Assembly (NCBI GenBank): GCA_009783565.1
Contig: WRDF01000008.1
Location: forward strand, 21,572 to 85,571
Reading direction: 5' to 3'
DNA length: 64,000 nt
Source of the DNA: Rikenellaceae bacterium
GTDB lineage: Bacteria > Bacteroidota > Bacteroidia > Bacteroidales > Rikenellaceae
The position numbers were made by a program, and so were the translations under genes. The notes under the pieces were generated by a model, which did no database searches, was not told where the DNA came from, and was given only the letters and a program-made list of their open reading frames with translations. Below are positions 36,007-44,257 of this stretch, one piece after another; position 1 is the first letter of the stretch; every line of letters begins with the position of its first letter.

Positions 36007-37071
36007 ATGAGATTTGTCAATATATTTATTTTTGTGGGGTTGTTGCTGGTCTCATGCGGGAGAAAGGATGGAATCCGATTCTACGGCGAGACCGTTGTCG
36101 TGGAGTATCCCGACCGCGTAGAGACGCTTGCCGGAATGGCGCTGGAACTGGAAGGAATATATACCGGTGGAATGACTGCTTATGACGGAATACTAATGCT
36201 TATGTCATATAAGCATCCCGATGGGATTGTTTACGTATACGATATTGAAACAGGGCAGCGTATAAACGCGATGCTCAGAAGAGGCAACGGGCCTGACGAA
36301 GTGATAAGCGTCATTTCTTCCATGAATCTCGAAAGAGATTCGAACGGCGAGTTTGCGATTTGGTTCAACGACTTCAACAGAGACAATCTTATGATGGTAA
36401 ATACGCGGGGTGAGGTGCTGAAAAGGATCGAGACATCGCAGTTCAAAAGAAGAGACCAGTTTTTAGGACGGATTTTTGTTTTGAACGACAGCCTGCTGAT
36501 AGCCTATATGCAGAGCGAGTCGGTATTCGAGAACGGCGGGCATAGGGTTATAGCCCCTCGTCACCGTCTTTTCAACTACGAGACGGGTGAGATGTTAAGG
36601 GAATACAAGTCGTACAGCGACTACAAGGTAAACGAGGACGCTGACTTTATTGTCGTTCGCCATTTAAATTCATATGACGAAATGAAACCCGACAGGAGCA
36701 AGATCGCCATGGTAATGCCGCTTATGAATAAGATCAATATACTAGATATCGAATCGGGCAAGGTGAAATCGGTAGCTAAAAAGAACTCTCCCAATCTGAA
36801 TATTGTGTTTTCGGGCAGGCCCGTAAGGTATTATTATGTAGATATATTGAGTGACAATCACTGTATATATGCTATGGAAGGTGACCCCGATCAATCTCAT
36901 CGATTCACGGGTAGAATCAATGTGTTTGACTGGGACGGTAATTTCGTGAAGGTTCTTCAAATAGGTGAAGATGCAACAGTTTTCGCGTTCGATCCCGTTC
37001 GCAGGATGCTTTACGCGAAGAACGATTTGGAGGAAATAACCGTCTACGACTTGAATTTCCTGTATGAGTGA
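36007..37071 (+). CDS. 6-bladed beta-propeller lipoprotein, copy 1
   Basis: A 354-residue lipoprotein (lipobox LLVSC). The body resembles the 6-bladed beta-propeller (BF3526/DUF5128-like) family of Bacteroidales: blade motifs include GIVYVYDIETGQRI, LRRGNGPDEV, INVFDWDGNFVKVLQIG and a final ITVYDLNFLYE. The RRGNGPDEV turn is a family hallmark. These surface or periplasmic propellers are often next to small NVEALA-type exported proteins; the biochemical role is unknown. The last 8 bp overlap the start of the second Cys-rich gene, so the two are translationally coupled. Confidence 0.72.
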   Translation: MRFVNIFIFVGLLLVSCGRKDGIRFYGETVVVEYPDRVETLAGMALELEGIYTGGMTAYDGILMLMSYKHPDGIVYVYDIETGQRINAMLRRGNGPDEVISVISSMNLERDSNGEFAIWFNDFNRDNLMMVNTRGEVLKRIETSQFKRRDQFLGRIFVLNDSLLIAYMQSESVFENGGHRVIAPRHRLFNYETGEMLREYKSYSDYKVNEDADFIVVRHLNSYDEMKPDRSKIAMVMPLMNKINILDIESGKVKSVAKKNSPNLNIVFSGRPVRYYYVDILSDNHCIYAMEGDPDQSHRFTGRINVFDWDGNFVKVLQIGEDATVFAFDPVRRMLYAKNDLEEITVYDLNFLYE

Positions 37072-37483
37072 AAAAATCCTTGCTCTGACGGGTCTGTTTT
37101 GCGTAATGCTTGTCGGTAACATCTACATGCGGGCGAAGATGGATGGTCTTTACTTTCCCGACCCTGAGAACTGCGGCGCTTATTTTGAAGATGTGGATGG
37201 GGTTGCGTATAGACATTGCTGCCCCGTGGGTCTTCTTTTTTGCGAGGAGCTACAAACTTGCGTTTTACCTGGAACGCCCGGTTGTTCGTTCGATTGTGTA
37301 GATTCCGGCTCTCCTTGCGAACCCGGCGGCAACGACATAATAATCGAATGTCAGTGCACGGGGTGGGGTGAAACAGGACGTTGTGTGACAGGTAACAACA
37401 GCGCTGTTAATCGAAGGATATGTGCCCAGAGTCCTCCGGGGGGTAATGTTAAGTGCGCAGAGTATGATGGCAGCTGCCGATAA
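37064..37483 (+). CDS. Small Cys-rich protein with CBM14/peritrophin-like segment, copy 2
   Basis: 139 residues from an ATG at 37064 that overlaps the propeller gene by 8 bp. The N-terminal half (LALTGLFCVMLVGNIYMRAK, then DGLYFPDPENC and CCPVGLLFC) is identical in protein sequence to copy 1; the 163-bp DNA block 37079-37241 differs at five positions, all silent third-codon changes. After CEELQTCVLPGTPGC it diverges into its own Cys-rich tail (about eight Cys, ending YDGSCR). Same interpretation as copy 1: an exported, disulfide-rich, possibly glycan-binding protein. A hairpin and a second propeller gene follow. Confidence 0.65.
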   Translation: MSEKILALTGLFCVMLVGNIYMRAKMDGLYFPDPENCGAYFEDVDGVAYRHCCPVGLLFCEELQTCVLPGTPGCSFDCVDSGSPCEPGGNDIIIECQCTGWGETGRCVTGNNSAVNRRICAQSPPGGNVKCAEYDGSCR

Positions 37484-37491
37484 CCACAAAA

Positions 37492-37521
37492 CAGGCAGAG
37501 GCATCTTCTTGCCTCTGCCTG
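37492..37521 (+). terminator. Hairpin after second Cys-rich gene
   Basis: CAGGCAGAGGCA (37492-37503) pairs with TGCCTCTGCCTG (37510-37521), followed by CTTAATTTT. It occupies the same position relative to its gene pair as the hairpin at 35958 and is a candidate attenuator or terminator before the second propeller gene. Confidence 0.7.
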
Positions 37522-37542
37522 CTTAATTTTACTCTGTTTGCC

Positions 37543-38667
37543 ATGAGATACTTAACTATTCTTTTAGCGCTGTCGATAATATTGTCAGGGTGCGGTAAGA
37601 AAAGAAGCGAATATGCTTCTTTTTTCGTACAGCCCGTTGAAAATGAGAGAAACATTCTTTTCGAGTCGCTCGACATCGAAACATTCATAGTCACCCTGCC
37701 AAGCAGTTCTCACTTGGGATTCAGCGGCATAGGAAGCGACCGGATTTATTTTAACGACCGGTATACTTGTCGAATTTATGAGTTTGACAAGGACATAAAT
37801 ATGGTTGCGCGCCATCTGGGGAAAGGAAGAGGCCCGAAAGAAATACCCCTTAGTAGTATTGGCGGATTTACGACTTCGGATAATGGAGACTTTCTTCTTG
37901 TTGGATTTACCAGAGATTTGTTTGTTTATGACTCGGAATTTAATTTCCGCTCCGAGACGTGTTTTATAGCGTGGCCTGTGCCTGACGATAAACGATCCCT
38001 TTTTGAAAGGGATGATTTTTACAACCAACTAAATTACGATCATATTATAATCATACCGCACAAGGATCGCATTTATTTTAATGTTCTTGTAGATGCTGAT
38101 GAGTTTAATATCTCACATCATGACTATTATTGCAATGCCAGAATATTGATAGAGGTAGATATGCAGGACGGAACTATCCTAAGGACATTCGGTCGCCTCT
38201 CGCCTGAAATTAAATATATGTCGGCTTTCTGGCATTTTCAGTACGATATCGATGAAAATGGATATTTCTATTTGAGTTTCGAGCCGGATCATCTTATATA
38301 CGTATATGATAATGACTATAATATTATCTACTCGTTCGGTCACGCCGGACGCGATATGAATATGGATCACCTGCAATTAACGTTGGATGAGACATATATG
38401 AGAAGAGCTACTGTCGAACGTAAAGACAAAGGGCATTATACTTCGATTAAAAAAATAGGCGATTATGTTTTCCGGACTTACAAAACCGGTAGTCCTGCGA
38501 ACGTCGACCGTTTGCAGATATATCACGGCACTACGCTTATCGCCGATGTCGATGTTCCGCCTGACTTTGCTGTTCTTGGCTATATCGCCCCGTACTATTA
38601 CTCGCACTTTGTGGGAGATGAGAGAGCCGAGACGCTGACCATTCACATGTTCAGATTGGATATGTAA
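37543..38667 (+). CDS. 6-bladed beta-propeller lipoprotein, copy 2
   Basis: A 374-residue lipoprotein (lipobox ILSGC). Blade-like segments include RIYFNDRYTCRIYEFDKD, LGKGRGPKEIP (the counterpart of the GxGPxE turn in copy 1), DLFVYDSEFNF and LIYVYDNDYNIIYSFG. It is related in type to the propeller at 36007 but much more diverged than the Cys-rich partners are from each other, so the pairs did not arise by a simple recent duplication of both genes. The last gene of the cluster; the convergent outer-membrane protein gene ends 53 bp away with no clear terminator. Confidence 0.68.
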   Translation: MRYLTILLALSIILSGCGKKRSEYASFFVQPVENERNILFESLDIETFIVTLPSSSHLGFSGIGSDRIYFNDRYTCRIYEFDKDINMVARHLGKGRGPKEIPLSSIGGFTTSDNGDFLLVGFTRDLFVYDSEFNFRSETCFIAWPVPDDKRSLFERDDFYNQLNYDHIIIIPHKDRIYFNVLVDADEFNISHHDYYCNARILIEVDMQDGTILRTFGRLSPEIKYMSAFWHFQYDIDENGYFYLSFEPDHLIYVYDNDYNIIYSFGHAGRDMNMDHLQLTLDETYMRRATVERKDKGHYTSIKKIGDYVFRTYKTGSPANVDRLQIYHGTTLIADVDVPPDFAVLGYIAPYYYSHFVGDERAETLTIHMFRLDM

Positions 38668-38719
38668 AAATTTAGATTTCGAACAGGTAGTCTATTACAT
38701 AAAGTGACATATGCTCGTG

Positions 38720-41545
38720 TTATATCGGCATCGATACCGTAAAACTCACCTGCGCCGCGCGCAGGTTGCTCGGCTTGCGGACGGAGACGGTGATCGTGGA
38801 TGAGGTGTTCGAGGGCAGGCGCAGCGGCACGACATCGAAGATCACGTCAGCGCCGTAAGACCACACGTTGCCCCAGCACCGGCAACCGCTTTCGCCACGA
38901 CGCACGGCAAATTGCGCATAATCGCCGCCGGGATTGAGCCTCACGCGGCGGAAGTAGAGCCACCCGTCCAAGCCGCCGTCGGGATGCCAGACAGGGAATT
39001 GGTAGTCTACGGTAGCGGCGGTATAGCGGCGGGTGGCGGGGATGCTGCCATACTCTGCGCCGCGCGGGAAAAGTTCGCGATTAGCGAAAAGCCACATTGC
39101 ATTGTTTTGCCGTTGTACCACTCCGCGTAGCGCAAGGACGTGCTGTGGCGCGAGGCCGGGCAGAAATACGCGCCCGAATGCCGACCACATCCGCCCGAAG
39201 TTATCGTCGAAAAAATCGGTGGTCATGCTCACGCGTGCGGCATAGCCGAATCGCGGCAGGAAGTCGCGGTGCGACATTCGCCGCGATTCGACGTATTGCA
39301 GCGCGACGATGCTGCGGTTCATGCCTGTTCGGAACGTCTCCGCCGCAGGGTCATAATATTGCGAATTTTCGTAGCGCTGTTCGATGCTTGGCGTGAGAGT
39401 ACGAAAGCTCGCCCCCGACGACAGCCGCATCGGCAGATAGATGCGCCCCGTGATTTCCGCGTAATCTTTTCGCCGTACAGGGCGTTCCACATCCCATGGC
39501 GCGTATATGAATTGCCCCGCGTCGCTCCATTGTGCTTCGAGGCCGAGTCGCGGCGCCCATCCCGCATAATCGAACTTGCCGTGCAGCAGGTTATGGCCGC
39601 CGTTCACGCGTCCGTAGCTGAGTTGGGTCACGGCCGAGTTGAGGTTGTTTTGCGACAGCAGCGTGAGGCCGAAATTCACGTTGAAATGTCCTTCGCTCAC
39701 GATGCGGTCGGCCTCGTAATAGGCCGGCGCCCAGCTGTGGAAGTTAAAGAGATTCAGCCCTTTTCGGTACTTTCGCACGCGGCGCATGGTGGTATCGGTG
39801 ACCGTCACCTCGTCCATATTCACGACCGGCCATTGGCGGCGCGTCGGATTTACGACGTTCTGCGGAACACGCGAGCAGGGGACTTCCTCCATGTTTTCGC
39901 CGACGTTGTTCTGTATGGCCAGCATGTATCCATCGGGCGTATAAGTCGTCATCACTATGCCGCGCGGTGACCATGCCGGTGCGAACGACCCGTAGCGCGA
40001 CGTGGAGATGCGATATTCCTTACTCTCTTCGCTGTCATATACGTGCGCCTCGTCCTTGCCCGATGCTATGGAGTTGAAGTAGAGCCGCCCACCCGACTGC
40101 CTCAGATTCGCGACTGTGGTATAACTCGGTTGAGTTACCTTCCGAAAACCATCTTCTGCCACCGCTCCGATCCACATTCCCGCGTCGCTCAATCCGATAA
40201 AGTGCAACCCCTCGGTAAGCCCGTGCACCGTAATCGTGTCGGGCAACGTCAGGCGGCGATTGCCGCGCATGATGGTATATGTCCCGTTCGGAGCGTACTG
40301 CACGGCTGTCAGTTCACCGTCTGCCGAGACATGCGGAAAAAAGATGTTGCGATGCCGGCGGTACGTCTGTCGCTTGCCTGTCTGCATGTCGTAGGAGCAA
40401 AGCTGCGAATAGACCTCCTGGTCCCAGAACGTACTGCGGCGAAGTTCCGTCCAATAGATCCGCCCGTCGGGCGAAACCGACAGCGGCGAATTCACCGCGC
40501 CCGTGTTGCACAGCACGCGCTCGCGCCCCGTCGCCGGATCGACCGCCACGAGCCGCGACGGGCGGCAAAGGTCGGTTTTCAGCGCGACGATCCGCTCGCC
40601 CACGCCGACGGGCGAACTGTACCACGTATACGAAGTCGTGGGCGTGTCTATGATCATTGCCGAGTTTTCGTCGACGGGCAGCGAACGCCAGAAGTCGAAC
40701 GCCGCCTCGAACGAATCGCGGAAAAGCCCCGCCTGCGACGTGCCGTAAAACTTTCGCAGCCCTATCGAGAACGGGAAAATAAGGTACGGGTTGCGCGACG
40801 CGAACCACGATGTTTTGTTCAGCACGTTCTCGCCATAGTGGTCGTCGGCCCATGAAAGTATCTGGTATCCGAGCTGATAGTGGTTCGGCACGAAGTCCTT
40901 GAACGAGCCGCTGAAAAACTTGTCGGTGCGCCACCCGGCGCTGCGCCCTTCAAGAGCCATTGCGCGGTATTCTATCGAGAACGACGGCTGCACGCCGCGC
41001 CCGAACGTCGCCATTTGCGTTTCGGCCAGCACCGCATCGCCCTCCATCGCCCACACGGGCATGAACGCCAGACCGACCATCATCCCCTGCTGCCCCAGCA
41101 GCCACCCCAACGGGCGTATCAGCCCGCGGTTCAGATTGTTATACTGCACCGCGTGGCGATATTCATGCACGGCCAACTGTTTGAGCCACGGAAAAGCGAA
41201 CTGCTGCGCATCGGGCGTAACGATCAGTTCGATGCGCTTCGGAGCAAGCATCACGATGCCGTTCGACGAGAAATTATGCGCACGCACCACCAGCGGCATT
41301 CGTCCCATCGGCCCGTGCGTGAACCCGTAACCGATCTGTGCGCGCACCGTGTCGAGATAGTGCATGACCCTCACGGTGTTACGCTCGTAATCCGTCGGGA
41401 AGATATAGCGCACCTGCGGTGTTCTGATCGTCCGCCACCGCACCCTCGCCGGGTCTTGCCCCCAGTCATAGAATTGCGCCCGCCCTTCGTTGCAGAACAG
41501 CGCGGCGAACAGCATCGCCGATAGCGTAAGTAATATTTTTTTCAT
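38720..41545 (-). CDS. Large outer-membrane protein with HEYRH motif and TolB-like propeller
   Basis: 941 residues with a signal peptide (cleavage near GRAQ). The N-terminal part has a gluzincin-type zinc motif VHEYRHAVQ (His127, Glu128, His131) with a possible third ligand Glu168 in WAMEGDA. The middle (about 310-590) has TolB/PD40-like propeller repeats (LSVSPDGRIYW, FAPAWSPRG). The last third is rich in alternating strands and should be a beta-barrel, ending in VSFTVSMPI. The closest description is a Bacteroidetes surface protein of unknown function; protease activity is plausible but unproven. It is the last gene of an operon with the WG kinase (4 bp gap) and DAHP synthase. Confidence 0.68.
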   Translation of the reverse strand: MKKILLTLSAMLFAALFCNEGRAQFYDWGQDPARVRWRTIRTPQVRYIFPTDYERNTVRVMHYLDTVRAQIGYGFTHGPMGRMPLVVRAHNFSSNGIVMLAPKRIELIVTPDAQQFAFPWLKQLAVHEYRHAVQYNNLNRGLIRPLGWLLGQQGMMVGLAFMPVWAMEGDAVLAETQMATFGRGVQPSFSIEYRAMALEGRSAGWRTDKFFSGSFKDFVPNHYQLGYQILSWADDHYGENVLNKTSWFASRNPYLIFPFSIGLRKFYGTSQAGLFRDSFEAAFDFWRSLPVDENSAMIIDTPTTSYTWYSSPVGVGERIVALKTDLCRPSRLVAVDPATGRERVLCNTGAVNSPLSVSPDGRIYWTELRRSTFWDQEVYSQLCSYDMQTGKRQTYRRHRNIFFPHVSADGELTAVQYAPNGTYTIMRGNRRLTLPDTITVHGLTEGLHFIGLSDAGMWIGAVAEDGFRKVTQPSYTTVANLRQSGGRLYFNSIASGKDEAHVYDSEESKEYRISTSRYGSFAPAWSPRGIVMTTYTPDGYMLAIQNNVGENMEEVPCSRVPQNVVNPTRRQWPVVNMDEVTVTDTTMRRVRKYRKGLNLFNFHSWAPAYYEADRIVSEGHFNVNFGLTLLSQNNLNSAVTQLSYGRVNGGHNLLHGKFDYAGWAPRLGLEAQWSDAGQFIYAPWDVERPVRRKDYAEITGRIYLPMRLSSGASFRTLTPSIEQRYENSQYYDPAAETFRTGMNRSIVALQYVESRRMSHRDFLPRFGYAARVSMTTDFFDDNFGRMWSAFGRVFLPGLAPQHVLALRGVVQRQNNAMWLFANRELFPRGAEYGSIPATRRYTAATVDYQFPVWHPDGGLDGWLYFRRVRLNPGGDYAQFAVRRGESGCRCWGNVWSYGADVIFDVVPLRLPSNTSSTITVSVRKPSNLRAAQVSFTVSMPI

Positions 41546-41549
41546 AATT

Positions 41550-43028
41550 CTATGTTGTCGTAGTAATTGTATTCAGAATTTCGAAAGTCTCCCCGTCCTG
41601 CTGCACCGTAGCGCGGCCGTCGCGGAAACCCGTTGCATAATCATACGCGGGTTCTATGACAAACTCCCCCTGAGGTGAGACATAACCATACTTTCCGTTG
41701 CTCATCACCAGAGCCAGCCCCTCGCGGAACATCCCCGCCATCTCAAATCGCGGCTCGAAAGCGACCACACCGTCGCGCGTGATATAGCTCCACGCGCCGT
41801 CGGCATCGCATACCGGCGCGAGGCCGTGTGAAAAGGGTTTCACCTCGCGCCATGCCGAGCAGTCGATAGCAACTGCTCCGTCGGGCGCGATCACTTGCCA
41901 CAAACCGTGAATGCACACCACTGCCAGACCTTCCGAAAACTCGTGCGCCGTTTCGTAGATCGCCGGTATCACTTCTTTACCGCCGGCTGCGCGCCGATAA
42001 CCCCACAAACTGCCGCTGCGGAACGGCTCTAACCGCGTCTCACATTTCGCTGTTACATCTGCAACGCGCGGCATGGCAGGCGGCGCAACGGGATAGACAA
42101 CACGTGAACCGCGCAATAACTCTGTCAGATTTCCGATCTGAGGTTGCACAGTACGCAACGACAACGCAAGGCGGTAAGAATCGTGTTCGCCTTGTGCAGC
42201 GAACAGGCGCAATATCTCGTCGTAGGCCGCCGACCCGCCGCCGAGAATCTCGCTGGAGTACAGGATAATATTGTCCGAGCGGTGATGGCGTTTGTACAGC
42301 TGCGGTTCGAGCGACAGTGCGCGCAGGCAGACAGATATAAGCGCGACGGGATAATCGTCCAGCGACTTGTCGAACATGCGCTCGTCACGCGCCGGATGTT
42401 GATAGGGCGGCGTGCCGATCTCGAACGCCGGTCGCCCCGAAAGCGACGGCACGAACATCGCGTCATAATCGATAAGGCGCATCGTACCGCCGGGTTGCAC
42501 TATGATATTTTCGGGTTTCAGGTCGCCGTGCGCCCATTCCCTTTCGAGCAGTCGGCGCGCCGCCTCGTCAAACGCTTCCGACAACGCACCGAACGTGAAC
42601 CCGTCATTGCGTGACGCGCGTTTCATAGCCGTTTCGAGCGTCACGCCCTCCGTCCACTCCGCTACCACTATGTCATAATAAGCACCGCCGCCGAAAATAT
42701 CGTAAACATATATCTCGTCCTTCAACAGTCGTACGGGCGCAAGCAATTCGTCGTCATGCCCCGTAAGATAACCATATACATCATCCGTATATAACCCGCT
42801 CTTAATGTAGCATTTAAGAGTCATGTGCCGTCCGCGTGCCACTACCGGAAATACCGCTGCGTTGTTGCCCGCGAAGAACACTACCTCGTCCCGCGCATCG
42901 GTCAGCGCCTCCACCTCGCCGAGCGTACGGAATCTCCCGCGGGCATTCGACACGGCATCGGCATAGTCACTTATAGTCGGCAGCCCGCCCTTCACCCTCA
43001 CCTGCAAAATCCCCGCGTCGTAATACAT
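41550..43028 (-). CDS. Protein kinase-like protein with WG repeats (catalytic residues intact)
   Basis: 492 residues. An N-terminal eukaryotic-like kinase domain (about 30-300) has the ATP lysine in TLKCYIK (Lys72), the catalytic loop HGDLKPEN (Asp169, Lys171, Asn174) and a metal-binding DYD (Asp187) in place of DFG. The C-terminal third (about 345-480) has WG-type repeats (GLWQVIAPDGAVAI, GAWSYITRDGVVAFEP, GKYGYVSPQGEFVIEP). No membrane segment is visible. It is homologous to the pseudokinase at 51962 (shared GRFRTL opening, same domain order). It starts 11 bp after the DAHP synthase stop and ends 4 bp before the outer-membrane protein gene. Probably active; substrate unknown. Confidence 0.78.
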   Translation of the reverse strand: MYYDAGILQVRVKGGLPTISDYADAVSNARGRFRTLGEVEALTDARDEVVFFAGNNAAVFPVVARGRHMTLKCYIKSGLYTDDVYGYLTGHDDELLAPVRLLKDEIYVYDIFGGGAYYDIVVAEWTEGVTLETAMKRASRNDGFTFGALSEAFDEAARRLLEREWAHGDLKPENIIVQPGGTMRLIDYDAMFVPSLSGRPAFEIGTPPYQHPARDERMFDKSLDDYPVALISVCLRALSLEPQLYKRHHRSDNIILYSSEILGGGSAAYDEILRLFAAQGEHDSYRLALSLRTVQPQIGNLTELLRGSRVVYPVAPPAMPRVADVTAKCETRLEPFRSGSLWGYRRAAGGKEVIPAIYETAHEFSEGLAVVCIHGLWQVIAPDGAVAIDCSAWREVKPFSHGLAPVCDADGAWSYITRDGVVAFEPRFEMAGMFREGLALVMSNGKYGYVSPQGEFVIEPAYDYATGFRDGRATVQQDGETFEILNTITTTT

Positions 43029-43039
43029 TTTTAGTTGAG

Positions 43040-44119
43040 TTATTTATTCATAATTCTGTTCTGCCGGTCGATACTTTCGATGTGGATCGCTTCGAGCACG
43101 GTTTTGACAAAAGCCGGACTGAGGCCGAGTTCGGCGGCGCGCAATGAGACACGCTCCACGATGTCGCGCCAGCGGTCGTGTTGGAGGATCGCCACATTAT
43201 TCGCGCGTTTCTCTTCGCCTATCATATCGGCAATTTGCATCCGGCGGCCGAGCAGCGTGAAAAGTTCGGCATCGATTTGGTCTATTTCGCGGCGAAACTG
43301 TTCGAGCCGCCGCGCGAATTCGGGGTCGCCGCCGTCGGGCGAGCGCCAGCGTATCTCGCTCAAAAGCGCGTCGAGGGCGGCAGGTGTGATCTGCTGTTCG
43401 GCATCGCTCAGCGCCTGTGAAGGGCACACGTGGCTCTCGATCATCAGTCCGTCATAGCGCAGGTCGGCAGCCGTTTGAGCCACCTCGCGCAGATGCTCGC
43501 GCCGTCCGGCGATATGCGACGGGTCGCATATCATTGCAAGGTGCGGCCAGCGCGCGCGCATCTCCAAAACCAGATGCCACATCGGTGAGTTGCGGTAGGG
43601 TTGCCCCACGCCGGAATACGAGAACCCGCGATGCACCAGCGCCAACTGTTCCACGCCTGCCGCCAAAAGGCGTTCTACTGCGCCGCTCCAAAGGTCTATA
43701 TCGGGGTTAACGGGGTTTTTTATCAGCACTGCGACGCCCCGCTGGCCGCGTACTGCATCGGCGATCTCCTGCACCGCAAACGGACTTACCGTCGTGCGCC
43801 CGCCGATCCACACGGCATCGATGCCGTGCCGCAATGCGCTTTCCACATGCCTTGCCGTCGCCACTTCGACGGCGACGGGCAAACCTGTCGCGCCCCGCGC
43901 TTCGGTCAGCCATGCCAACCCGCGCGCACCCGCACCCTCGAACGTTCCGGGCTTCGTGCGTGGCTTCCACACCCCCGCGCGCAGCATATCTACACGTCCG
44001 GTGGCGGCCAGCGCGGTACACGTTTCGAGTACCTGTTCGCGCGTCTCCGCACTGCACGGGCCGGCTATGATAAAAGGCTTTCGGCCGTCGAATCGCACTT
44101 GTTCTATCCCCGTTTTCAC
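43040..44119 (-). CDS. Bifunctional DAHP synthase / chorismate mutase
   Basis: 359 residues starting at GTG 44119. The N-terminal domain (to about 265) is a KDPS/AroA-type DAHP synthase (IIAGPCSAE, RAGVWKPRTKPGTFEG, MICDPSHIAGRRE, IESHVCP), joining PEP and erythrose-4-phosphate in the first step of aromatic synthesis. The C-terminal domain (about 270-355) is an AroQ-type chorismate mutase (FRREIDQIDAELFTLLGRRM), which rearranges chorismate to prephenate. This fusion is common in Bacteroidetes. A weak -7 box (TATCTTGC on the minus strand) sits three bases before the GTG. It leads the operon with the WG kinase and the HEYRH outer-membrane protein, an odd combination. Confidence 0.92.
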   Translation of the reverse strand: MKTGIEQVRFDGRKPFIIAGPCSAETREQVLETCTALAATGRVDMLRAGVWKPRTKPGTFEGAGARGLAWLTEARGATGLPVAVEVATARHVESALRHGIDAVWIGGRTTVSPFAVQEIADAVRGQRGVAVLIKNPVNPDIDLWSGAVERLLAAGVEQLALVHRGFSYSGVGQPYRNSPMWHLVLEMRARWPHLAMICDPSHIAGRREHLREVAQTAADLRYDGLMIESHVCPSQALSDAEQQITPAALDALLSEIRWRSPDGGDPEFARRLEQFRREIDQIDAELFTLLGRRMQIADMIGEEKRANNVAILQHDRWRDIVERVSLRAAELGLSPAFVKTVLEAIHIESIDRQNRIMNK

Positions 44120-44142
44120 GCCGCAAGATAGGATTTTTTTTC

Positions 44143-44249
44143 ATATCTTTGTCCGCGCAAAGTCACTACATGCAAGCGGCCGCAAGGCGCTTTTTGTATC
44201 TTTGTCCAAGCAAAGCCATTCATGCAAGCGGCCGCAAGGCACTTTGCAG
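44143..44249 (+). repeat. Tandem duplication of the nadC promoter and first codons
   Basis: Two units of about 53 bp (44143-44196 and 44197-44249). Each has TATCTTTGTCC, then GCAAA, then CATGCAAGCGGCCGCAAGGC. Each carries a full TAnnTTTG box (44143-44150 and 44197-44204) and an ATG followed by a GCGGCCGC palindrome. The duplication gives nadC two promoters in series. Confidence 0.85.
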
Positions 44250-44257
44250 CGCACGTT

